Below are positions 40,290 to 48,586 of a DNA stretch of 64,000 bases, piece after piece; the first letter of the stretch is position 1; each line of letters begins with the position of its first letter. The translations under genes were made by a program, and so were the position numbers. The DNA comes from Lentisphaera araneosa HTCC2155. GTDB taxonomy: Bacteria; Verrucomicrobiota; Lentisphaeria; Lentisphaerales; Lentisphaeraceae. The stretch spans positions 1-64,000 of the forward strand of contig NZ_ABCK01000021.1 of the NCBI RefSeq assembly GCF_000170755.1. The letters run 5' to 3'. Under the pieces are notes generated by a model. That model did no database searches, was not told the origin of the DNA, and worked only from the letters and a program-made list of their open reading frames with translations.

Positions 40290-41014
40290 AAGGCTTTGAC
40301 CCTAACATTTCGCCATTTAACACTAATGACTTGTTTTTGACCTTTAGGATGCCCCGTCATACCAAGTACAATTGGACCACTCATGGGCTCTTCACTTTTT
40401 ACTAAACTGTTTTTTTCTAGAGTCTCTCTCACGTTTTTGAGTTCCGCAACTAACAGGTCATCGAACCAATGTTGAATTGAGTTATCCTTCACAACAATTT
40501 TGACTTTGTGCCATTTGTTTTTTTGAAACTCGACTTCTTTGTGATCTGCTATCAGACTCTTACTCCCCGTATAACGTATCTCGGCTTCACCAGTCGTTTT
40601 TGGCCAATTGCCGAAACCATAAGAAAAGCCGTGAAGGCTTTTATACTTGCGCCCCTTTCCCTTCCACTGAGTATCCAGAAACTGACCATGATAACCCACA
40701 AAGGCACAGCTTCTAAGATCACTTGTCATGACTTCCGCTTCGAAGATAAAGTTATTATAAGTCTTCTTTGTACAGAGAAACTTTCCTATGCTTTGATAAT
40801 GGGATTCAACCACAAAAGCATCTTCTTTTACGCTAAAATTTTTGGGTGATTTTTTATTTAAGCGACGGCTATTAAAACCATTTTCTTTGAGTTCCCAATC
40901 TTCTTCAAAGTTGCTCGGTGAATAATCCTTCCAGTCATTTTCAGTTGTTGCATTTACAGAATTATAACTGGACATCAACAGACATACAGAAAGACATATT
41001 AAATGTAATCTCAA
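40286..41014 (-). CDS. DUF1080 (3-keto-disaccharide hydrolase-like) protein
   Basis: 242 residues with signal peptide (MRLHLICLSVCLLMSSYNSVNA). A concanavalin/LamG-like fold is indicated by NFIFEAEVMTSDLRSCAFVGYHG and WHKVKIVVKDNSIQHWFDDLLVAEL, the DUF1080 signature order. Members bind or hydrolyse glycans, and some cleave 3-keto-glucosides. Third gene of the operon, 10 bases after DUF1592. Confidence 0.85.
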   Translation of the reverse strand: MRLHLICLSVCLLMSSYNSVNATTENDWKDYSPSNFEEDWELKENGFNSRRLNKKSPKNFSVKEDAFVVESHYQSIGKFLCTKKTYNNFIFEAEVMTSDLRSCAFVGYHGQFLDTQWKGKGRKYKSLHGFSYGFGNWPKTTGEAEIRYTGSKSLIADHKEVEFQKNKWHKVKIVVKDNSIQHWFDDLLVAELKNVRETLEKNSLVKSEEPMSGPIVLGMTGHPKGQKQVISVKWRNVRVKAL

Positions 41015-41024
41015 TTTTGCTCTC

Positions 41025-43424
41025 CTATTTCATAGTAAATTCATTGCTAAGAACTATATCAGAAATAATATCTCTTAGCTTATAGTCATTGCTTTTTGCC
41101 TTTGCCGATAACTGGTCAACTAAAGCCCCATCAGCAAATCCAACTTTCCGTGCGAAGGCATAGGAGCACAATTGCTCAATGAAGGCCTTAGCAAAATTAT
41201 CTTTATTATTCAAAAGTAATTTTCGTTGCTCAAAATAATTTTTATAGGAGCCTAAACCCGGAAGTTTGCCTTCGACTACATTTTTATTCTGTTTATTAAT
41301 CCCCACCCATTGACCTGATTGATCAAAGGATTCCAAGCCAAAGCCCGCTGGATCAATTGTTTTATGGCAAGAAGCACATTGAGCTTGTTCCTGGTGCGCC
41401 TTTAACTTATCTTTGATATTGCCCTGAGTTTGAATTTCCAGATCTGGCACATTAGGCGGAGGCGGAGGCGATGCCATGCCCATCATTTTTGTCAAAACAA
41501 AATTCCCGCGCAAGACGGGTGAACTTCTATCCCCATTGCCCAACATTGCAAGAATTGCCCCCATTCCCATAAGCCCTCCCCTGGGAGAGTCACTTGGCAA
41601 TTTCACTATTTGAAATTTGTTCTCCGAAACCTTTACTGGTAGCTTGTAGTAGGATGCCAAAGTTTGATTTAATACCAAAAATTCTGAATCCAACAAATTG
41701 CTTATACTCAAATTGCGCAGAATTAAAGCTCTAAAGAATTCAAGAGGTTCTTGTTTTAAGAGTTGTTCCAATTGCAGGCTGTACTTTTGCGGGCCCGAGT
41801 CATGAGCATTTTTAACTTCGATAAGATCTAGGTTCTCCATCTCCAACCACTTCTTGAAAAAACCCTCACTAAAGGCTCGTGAACGGGGATCCTTTAGCAT
41901 TCTTATAAGTTGTTGATTTAAAACACTTTTACTTCTTAATTCCCTACTAGAAACTAGCTTATACAACTCCTTATCTGGTGGGGCACTCCACAGAAAGTAA
42001 GAAAGTCGTATCGCCAATTCCAAATCAGAAATACTCTTACTACTGCCGGAGGCTTCTGTTAGGTAGACAAACTTTGGTGAGGAAAGGATGATCACTAATG
42101 GCTCCTTTATGGCCGCAATTTCGTCCATGCCATTTTTTACATTTTCTTTATATATCCCCATCAAAAACTTATAAAAATCAAATGTAATCTGACGTCCCCG
42201 ATAAGCTCTAAGTGCAAAATGTTTGATCACTTTACCTGCGTAACGTTCATGTGATTCGCTACTTTTTTTACCAACTGGAAAAATCTTTTTGTAAGAAGCT
42301 TCAGTAGCTCCCGTTTCTCTGTGTTCTATAGCGAAAGAACTTAAAATGAGCTTAGGTCCCCCCACACTTATATCGGGAAAACCACCTTTGGATTTATTTT
42401 TCCTCTTTCGTTTTCCCCTGTTCTGTTGCGTCTGACTCGCGAAAAACTTTAGCTTAAAAACTGTTTTTATACTGCAGTAAACATCAAAAACAAGCACTTG
42501 CTTCTTAGTCGACAGTTCGGAAATATCTAAGTGACGATCCCCAATGACTAAATAGGCCTTATCCCCAGTTTTGAGATTCTTTAGCTGAGCTTCGATCGCT
42601 ATTTTATAATTTCCCAAGCCATTAAATAAGCCATTTCTGCCCTCTTTCGTCGTAAATTTAACTTCTTGGTCATGTTCAATGACAAGCCCCTTTTGAGCTT
42701 CAGCTTGCTTCAGGTAAGCCTTGAGATAATCATACTCGGCTTTTTGCTCTTCGACTCGGCCCTTTTTCCCTGAACTCTTTTTGCTTTGAGACTTATCCTT
42801 TTCAAATCCTGCCAACTTCTTTTTAATCCAATCATTTTTTTCCTGAGCCAAATTTTTCTTTTTATAGCTTGTGACTTTTGGCGCTTCCTGAGCAAAAACT
42901 TTGCTTAAGGCTTCATTGGCATATTCACGATATTTCCCTAATAAAAAAGAAGAAACATAAAGACCTTCACCATGATTATCGTATTCTGCAGTTGATTGAT
43001 CGTCGATTATATCTTTTTCATCAAAGCGCACTCCAGTGAGTTCAAACATGGTGTTGATATATTCACGTTTATTAAGGCGACGCATCACTACTTCACGGTT
43101 TTTCCCATAATGGTGTTTTTTGGCCTTCTCTATTTCGTAAGTCAAGACCTCAAGAACTTCGGTCAATTCTTTTTTTGATGGCTGCGGTTCATCTTCAGGT
43201 GGCATTGTCGCACCATTTAATTCATCTAAAATGAATTGCCATTGCTCGGCGCTCTCTAAGCTTGAAAAATTCATAGAGATATTATCTAAACGCAACTTCC
43301 CCTTTTGTTTCTCAACACCATGACATGAAATGCAGTGCTGCTCAAAAAAGGGCTTAATTGTTTGCTCAAAATCACCGGCTTGAAGTGAGGCCAAACAAAA
43401 CAAAGTTAGAATAAAGTATTTCAT
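41025..43424 (-). CDS. DUF1592-family cytochrome-like protein (copy 1)
   Basis: 799 residues, exported (MKYFILTLFCLASLQAG). A haem-binding CISCH lies near residue 33 (PFFEQHCISCHGVEKQKG) and CASCH near 685 (AQCASCHKTIDPAGFGLESF). The planctomycete-type order DUF1587 (KREYINTMFELTGV), DUF1595, DUF1592 (ELAIRLSYFLWSAPPD), DUF1588 (RGGLMGMGAILAML) and DUF1585 can be followed. A low-complexity Lys-rich insert lies near residues 195-215. Possibly oxidative or redox work on polysaccharides or sulfated compounds, but unproven. Its start overlaps the DUF1552 stop by 4 bases. Confidence 0.92.
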   Translation of the reverse strand: MKYFILTLFCLASLQAGDFEQTIKPFFEQHCISCHGVEKQKGKLRLDNISMNFSSLESAEQWQFILDELNGATMPPEDEPQPSKKELTEVLEVLTYEIEKAKKHHYGKNREVVMRRLNKREYINTMFELTGVRFDEKDIIDDQSTAEYDNHGEGLYVSSFLLGKYREYANEALSKVFAQEAPKVTSYKKKNLAQEKNDWIKKKLAGFEKDKSQSKKSSGKKGRVEEQKAEYDYLKAYLKQAEAQKGLVIEHDQEVKFTTKEGRNGLFNGLGNYKIAIEAQLKNLKTGDKAYLVIGDRHLDISELSTKKQVLVFDVYCSIKTVFKLKFFASQTQQNRGKRKRKNKSKGGFPDISVGGPKLILSSFAIEHRETGATEASYKKIFPVGKKSSESHERYAGKVIKHFALRAYRGRQITFDFYKFLMGIYKENVKNGMDEIAAIKEPLVIILSSPKFVYLTEASGSSKSISDLELAIRLSYFLWSAPPDKELYKLVSSRELRSKSVLNQQLIRMLKDPRSRAFSEGFFKKWLEMENLDLIEVKNAHDSGPQKYSLQLEQLLKQEPLEFFRALILRNLSISNLLDSEFLVLNQTLASYYKLPVKVSENKFQIVKLPSDSPRGGLMGMGAILAMLGNGDRSSPVLRGNFVLTKMMGMASPPPPPNVPDLEIQTQGNIKDKLKAHQEQAQCASCHKTIDPAGFGLESFDQSGQWVGINKQNKNVVEGKLPGLGSYKNYFEQRKLLLNNKDNFAKAFIEQLCSYAFARKVGFADGALVDQLSAKAKSNDYKLRDIISDIVLSNEFTMK

Positions 43425-44674
43425 GCGCGTATTTGCTCTATGAGGCTATTGCTATGAGAAAAGGTCTCCATTTCCAATCCAGCACTTTGCAAGAGTGTTA
43501 GCCAAAGGTTGCTCAAGCGATTTTTACCCTCTTGGAGTTCAACATACCCTGCGGGTTTAATCTTACCCTGCCCTCCCCCGGTTACAATCAAGGGTAATTT
43601 GGCATTCATATGACCACTACGAACACCACTGCCATAAGTCAAAATTGTATTGTCGAAAAGACTCAAACCATCAAAATCTTTAGTTGCCTTCAAACGATCT
43701 ATTAAGTACGAAAACAACTCACTCTGAGCCTGATCTTTGATGATGGATTGTTCTATTAACGAACTGTTTCCACCGTGATGATTAATGGGATGAGCATTAC
43801 TTAAAGACAACTCTTTTAACAAGGCGTTGAGCGGTTGTCTATAGGATATGACTCGTGTTAGATCTGTTTGAAGTGCCGCCACCATGAGATCATACATCAC
43901 TTTTATTTGCTCTTTTCCTTGCAAACCTTTTTTGGGTCGTGGCACCCCCGCTTTAGGCTTTGGTGTATCGATCCACTGCTCCGATTTTGCCAAGTTTTTT
44001 TCTATATGTCTGATAGAGGTAAAATACTCATCTAGTTTATCCTTATCCGTTTTTGAGACTCTTTTCTCTAAAAGACGACTCTGGTAACGAAACGCATCCA
44101 TGATACTTCTTTCTTTTTGAATCATTTGGCGACGTTGTTCAACGGTCACTTTGCCGTCCCCAAACAACTCATTAAACAAGGCTACTGGATCAGTATAACC
44201 AGGCACAGGCTTGCCATATTTATCCCAGGATAAAGACAAACCAGCTCCTGCACCTTCATTGCCTAAACAACTTAATTGCAGTGAGGAATAACGCGTATCC
44301 TTCCCAAGTTTTTCTGCGGCGAGTTGGTCACAGGAAATTAAATCATAAGCCCCATCCTTAGGCTGCCTAAAGTTCATGCAGGTCAAATAATAAGCCAGGG
44401 TATTATGGGGGTGATGAGCATTGTGCAAGGGCGAAATATTTTTAAAGATGGTGAGATCATCTTTATGTTTCTCAAGCGGTTTCAAACCTTTTGTAATCTG
44501 AAAATTTTTACCTGTTGAATTTGGAAACCAATTATCTTTATTAGTTACTCCCCACGGAAAGCCAATAAACATAAGGCGAAGCGGCACCCCTGCACTCTTC
44601 TCATTAGCATAAGTCTCAAGCATTGGTAAAGTTAATAGCACGCCGGCGCCCTGCAAAAAATGTCTTCGATTCAT
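43421..44674 (-). CDS. DUF1552 protein (copy 1)
   Basis: 417 residues. MNRRHFLQGAGVLLTLPMLE is a Tat-like signal. The DUF1552 fold belongs to the alkaline-phosphatase-like group without a known reaction; landmarks FIGFPWGVTNKDNWFPN, DDLTIFKNISPLHNAHHPHN, FDNTILTYGSGVRSGHMNAKLPLIVTGGG. It is always found paired with DUF1592 proteins in this bacterial group. First gene of the operon, with the shared promoter-like motif 21 bases upstream. Confidence 0.92.
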   Translation of the reverse strand: MNRRHFLQGAGVLLTLPMLETYANEKSAGVPLRLMFIGFPWGVTNKDNWFPNSTGKNFQITKGLKPLEKHKDDLTIFKNISPLHNAHHPHNTLAYYLTCMNFRQPKDGAYDLISCDQLAAEKLGKDTRYSSLQLSCLGNEGAGAGLSLSWDKYGKPVPGYTDPVALFNELFGDGKVTVEQRRQMIQKERSIMDAFRYQSRLLEKRVSKTDKDKLDEYFTSIRHIEKNLAKSEQWIDTPKPKAGVPRPKKGLQGKEQIKVMYDLMVAALQTDLTRVISYRQPLNALLKELSLSNAHPINHHGGNSSLIEQSIIKDQAQSELFSYLIDRLKATKDFDGLSLFDNTILTYGSGVRSGHMNAKLPLIVTGGGQGKIKPAGYVELQEGKNRLSNLWLTLLQSAGLEMETFSHSNSLIEQIRA

Positions 44675-44923
44675 GAAAAAACCTTCCGTCTTAATTTGTA
44701 GACCTATACGAATCCAAAGTATATAAAAAGACAGCAGTGATTTTTTAAAATTATTTCAACTACTGTCTTTCAGGTTTCATCAAAAACGTAAAGGTCTTAA
44801 AATAAGCAGGATTAAAATCATTCAGAAGAAAAACTTCTGTTAACAGTTTTCCCGATCAATATTTACGGGACATCTACTATTCTAGAAAATTTTAAAAACA
44901 CACTTTACGGAGAAAAATAATTA
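44675..44923. promoter_or_regulatory. divergent promoter region
   Basis: 249 bases between the leftward DUF1552 operon and the rightward sulfatase gene. The minus-strand motif ATTCGTATAGGTCTACAAA (44695-44713) matches the one upstream of GH92. On the plus strand ACGGGACATCTACTATTC (near 44865) is a weaker look-alike toward the sulfatase. TTACGGAGAAAA gives the sulfatase its ribosome binding site. Confidence 0.45.
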
Positions 44924-46426
44924 ATGAGATATTTTTGTATATTCTTAATCTTTACAAACCTTATGTATTCAAAAGAAAAAGTTAATTTCCTTTTCATTAC
45001 AGCAGATGATATGAATTGGAACAGTGTTGGTTGTTTTGGTGCCGAAATCAAAGAAACTACCCCCAAGATTGATCAACTTGCTAAAGAAGGGATGCGCTTT
45101 GCCAACGCTCATGTGGCGACAACTGTCTGCATGCCTTCTCGAAACGCCATCAACTCAGGGCGCCTCCCACATAGAAGCGGAGGAGAGGGCTTTCACCACT
45201 TTACCATTCCCAATGTTCCCACGATACCATCTGTTTTAAGTAAGAATGGATACAAAGTCGGCATTCTCGGTAAGGTTGGTCATAGTACACCCTATAAAGA
45301 CACACCCTGGGATCATGCGGAAGAAGTGGGGCGCAATACAGAAGAGATCACCAAAAAGGCCGCCGCCTTTGCGGACTCAGCAATTAATGAAGACAAACCA
45401 TTTTACCTCATCGTAAACTCACATGATCCTCACCGCCCTTATTACAATTGGAAAAACGAAGGCAAAAAGCAACGAAATCACAAGGGGAAAAACCCTAACT
45501 CTCACCCCAGTAAAGTTTTTAAACCTCAAGACATGATCGTTCCTGCCTTCCTACCAGACACTAAGGAGATCCGTCATGAATTGGCCAATTATTACTGTTC
45601 TGTTCGTCGATGCGATGATTTAGTTGGTCGTCTAGTGAACATGATTCAAGAAAAAGGTTTGCAGAACAATACTATGATTGTTTTTCTTTCTGATCACGGA
45701 ATGGGTGCGCCTTCCGCAAAAGCGAATGCCTATGTAAACAGCACAAAAACGCCAATGATCATAAAATACCCTACTTTAATTAAAGCGGGTTCTGTTCATA
45801 AAGAATTTAGCTCTGTACTTGACCTTTTCCCCACTATGCTTGATTTAGCTGAAATAGAATCACCAGGAGGGTTTGATGGTCAAAGTCTAAAGGCAGTATT
45901 TAGTGGCGGAAAATTAAAAGATCGAAACAAACTATTTTTTACGTATTTTTATGCTAAAAATGGCAACAGTCACTACAATATGCGCACCGCACTTGATCAT
46001 AAGTACTCTTATACTTTCAACAGTTTTTACACTGGAAAAAGACTCTACGCCACCTCTTCACTCGGCGGCAACTTTTTCACATCCATAGTGCAACAAGGAA
46101 AAACTGATCCCTACTGGAATAAACGCGCTGAATTTATTTTAAGACGTGCTCCAGAAGAGCTCTATGACCTTGAAAAAGACCCCTATGGTTTTAACAATTT
46201 AGCAAATAATCCCGAATACAAAGAACTTATGAATAAATTCCGTAAGGCCATGGCCACCAATATGGAAAAAACAAAAGATTTTGTCAGCCCAGTCTTTAAA
46301 ACTTATCAGGAAACAAAGGATGTCAAAAAAATGCGTGCGGCCTACGAAAAAGTTCAAGCAAGTGGAACCTTTGTGGGAAATATTCCAAAAAGAGAGAAAG
46401 ACATCAGCAAGTGGTCAAATCCATAA
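44924..46426 (+). CDS. sulfatase (formylglycine type), copy 1
   Basis: 500 residues, signal peptide MRYFCIFLIFTNLMYS. Active-site CxPSR is CMPSR (TTVCMPSRNAINSGRLPHRSG, near residue 70), whose Cys is converted to formylglycine by an FGE encoded elsewhere. Metal ligands TADDMNWN near the N-terminus and FLSDHGMG near residue 255. Removes sulfate esters from a glycan or other organic sulfate in the periplasm. Divergent from the DUF1552 operon. Confidence 0.95.
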   Translation: MRYFCIFLIFTNLMYSKEKVNFLFITADDMNWNSVGCFGAEIKETTPKIDQLAKEGMRFANAHVATTVCMPSRNAINSGRLPHRSGGEGFHHFTIPNVPTIPSVLSKNGYKVGILGKVGHSTPYKDTPWDHAEEVGRNTEEITKKAAAFADSAINEDKPFYLIVNSHDPHRPYYNWKNEGKKQRNHKGKNPNSHPSKVFKPQDMIVPAFLPDTKEIRHELANYYCSVRRCDDLVGRLVNMIQEKGLQNNTMIVFLSDHGMGAPSAKANAYVNSTKTPMIIKYPTLIKAGSVHKEFSSVLDLFPTMLDLAEIESPGGFDGQSLKAVFSGGKLKDRNKLFFTYFYAKNGNSHYNMRTALDHKYSYTFNSFYTGKRLYATSSLGGNFFTSIVQQGKTDPYWNKRAEFILRRAPEELYDLEKDPYGFNNLANNPEYKELMNKFRKAMATNMEKTKDFVSPVFKTYQETKDVKKMRAAYEKVQASGTFVGNIPKREKDISKWSNP

Positions 46427-46561
46427 ATCATTCTTTAGCAAAAAATACCTTACCCCGTGATCTGGCTTTGAAATAACCAAAGGTTTTTTCATTATTACTG
46501 TCCTTGTAGAACACTGAGTTACGAAAAAGTTTATATAAATTGTAATTTATGAGAGCGCATT

Positions 46562-47209
46562 ATGAAGAAAACAAAGTTTAGCTTAATTGAACTCCTTGTT
46601 GTCGTGGCGATAATTGGAATCCTTGCGAGTTTCTTACTTCCTACACTGAGTAAAGCTAGAAAAAAAGCACAAAGTTCCGTATGCCAAAACAAGCTCAAGC
46701 AAATCTCCACAGCTTCATTTATGTACGCTGAAGATAACGATAATTTTGCCCCACTTAACGACGCTAAAAACAGTAACTATTGGTCAAAAAGAATGTCCCA
46801 AGGTGGCTATCTCCCAGCGATTACTGCAGCAAACAGTAATGAAAATGGAAGTCCCTACAAATGTCCCAATGGGGCAGCGCTCGATACTTATTACACCAAC
46901 AATTATTCCCAAAACTACCGCTTAGGCCAAATAGATAGTGGTGGTGCAGTTTACACTCCTTATCAATTAACAAGTAGTCACAGCAATGAAACAGCTTTTT
47001 ATATGGATGCCTGGAACGTTAAAAACAACCTCTTCAAATCTTATTTTTCAGAAGCTAAGATTTACGATTCAAATAAAGAAAAAGCCATTGCCCGTCATCA
47101 GAGTAAAGCCAACATCGTTTATGTAGATGGACATGCTAGCACATTAACAGGCAGTCAATTGCTCATCATTGGCAGCGAGGCGAATACTACAGAATTTTGG
47201 ATTCCTTAA
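46562..47209 (+). CDS. prepilin-type N-terminal domain protein
   Basis: 215 residues. [29 protein letters not shown] is the prepilin-like signal and helix; the C-terminus has [20 protein letters not shown] (H-X9-DG). It lies alone between the sulfatase and the DUF1552 gene. Confidence 0.9.
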   Translation: MKKTKFSLIELLVVVAIIGILASFLLPTLSKARKKAQSSVCQNKLKQISTASFMYAEDNDNFAPLNDAKNSNYWSKRMSQGGYLPAITAANSNENGSPYKCPNGAALDTYYTNNYSQNYRLGQIDSGGAVYTPYQLTSSHSNETAFYMDAWNVKNNLFKSYFSEAKIYDSNKEKAIARHQSKANIVYVDGHASTLTGSQLLIIGSEANTTEFWIP

Positions 47210-47367
47210 TTAGAAAATTTGAAACTTTACTTCCACACAAGTCTCGATTGTTTTATTCAGAAATTTCAATAAAAATATCAGACTACTGTCTCATGTATTA
47301 CAAATCTTACGTACTTGTCTAAAAAGTCTTATTACTTTCTGCCAACTCGTAAGCATAGGTATTTTTC

Positions 47368-48585
47368 GTGAACAGAAGAAATTTCATCAAAGCTACAGGA
47401 TTTAGCCTGCCACTTCCTCTCTTAGCTTTTAACAGAGCTCCAAAGCAAAAGGCTCCCATGCGCTTGGTCGTTGTAGGTAATCCCTATGGAATGCATCCAG
47501 AAAGCTTTTTCCCAAAAACTTTTGGCAAGGATTATAAAACCACCATCGAACTTCAGTGCCTTGATTGGATTCGTGATGAGATGACTATTTTTTCTCATAT
47601 AGATCACAAAATGGAGAGTGGACACAACAAAGAATCGGCCTTTCTTTCGGGAATTTTAAAGCGTGATGCCAGTCAATATCCCGACGGCAACATCAGTCTC
47701 GATCAAATGATTGGCGAATACCTGCGCAGCGAAGTACGCTTTCCAACTTTGAACGTGAGTGCGGGTCCAAGCATTCAAGAAAGTTGGAGTCGCACTGGCG
47801 TGCCCACGCCCATTTTAAATACGACGCAGATGTACAACAAGCTTTTTAATAATAGCTCAGCTAGCGAAAAAAAAGCTGAACTCGAGGTATGGCAGCGCAA
47901 TCAGGAAATGCTCAAAGTACTTCATGGTCAACACGCTTATTCATTTAGAAATTTAGGTCAAGATGACAAGGTACAAATGGATCAGTACTTAAGCTCTTTG
48001 AGTGACTTAAACCGCGAGATTAATTCCATGCGCAAGTGGCAAAATAAAGCCAAGCCAAAATTTAATATGCCCAGCTTTATCGATTATGAGCAGGAGTACA
48101 ACACCATTTTCGATATGCTCGTCCTAGGGCTGCAGTCAAATTCGACACGCGTTGCTACAGTTACTTTTCCGGGACAATTCAAAACTCGAGATATTGGACT
48201 CGCAGGCAATTATCATTCCTACACCCACAATGGCAAAAAGCCCGATGCTGTAAATGGCTTACAACAAATAGAGATCTTCCAGCTCAAACAAGTCTCGCGC
48301 TTTATTAAAAAGTTAAAAGCCATAAAAGAACCCGGTCAAAATGGCTCCATGCTGGATCATACCATCGTTATGTTTGGCAGTTCAATGGGATATGGTGGAA
48401 CACATAGTAATCGCAATTTACCTATTCTTCTTGTTGGTGGTGGATTAAAACACAAAGGCCATGTCGATATGAAAAGGAAAAATGGCGAAAACACCATGCT
48501 CTGCAATCTCTACTTGAGCATTCTTCATAAATTTGGCATTGAACGCGAGAGCTTCAATACCAGCGTCGGCACTGTGGACATTTAA
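47368..48585 (+). CDS. DUF1552 protein (copy 2)
   Basis: 405 residues. Tat-like start MNRRNFIKATGFSLPLPLLAF. Landmarks VVGNPYGMHPESFFPK, DEMTIFSHIDHKMESGHNKE, LDHTIVMFGSSMGYGGTHSNRNLPILLVGGG. Clearly a distant paralogue of 43421-44674. Its start codon is GTG or ATG region CGTGAACAG; the annotated start at 47368 gives the complete twin-Arg signal. One base separates its stop from the next start. Confidence 0.92.
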   Translation: MNRRNFIKATGFSLPLPLLAFNRAPKQKAPMRLVVVGNPYGMHPESFFPKTFGKDYKTTIELQCLDWIRDEMTIFSHIDHKMESGHNKESAFLSGILKRDASQYPDGNISLDQMIGEYLRSEVRFPTLNVSAGPSIQESWSRTGVPTPILNTTQMYNKLFNNSSASEKKAELEVWQRNQEMLKVLHGQHAYSFRNLGQDDKVQMDQYLSSLSDLNREINSMRKWQNKAKPKFNMPSFIDYEQEYNTIFDMLVLGLQSNSTRVATVTFPGQFKTRDIGLAGNYHSYTHNGKKPDAVNGLQQIEIFQLKQVSRFIKKLKAIKEPGQNGSMLDHTIVMFGSSMGYGGTHSNRNLPILLVGGGLKHKGHVDMKRKNGENTMLCNLYLSILHKFGIERESFNTSVGTVDI

Positions 48586-48586
48586 T

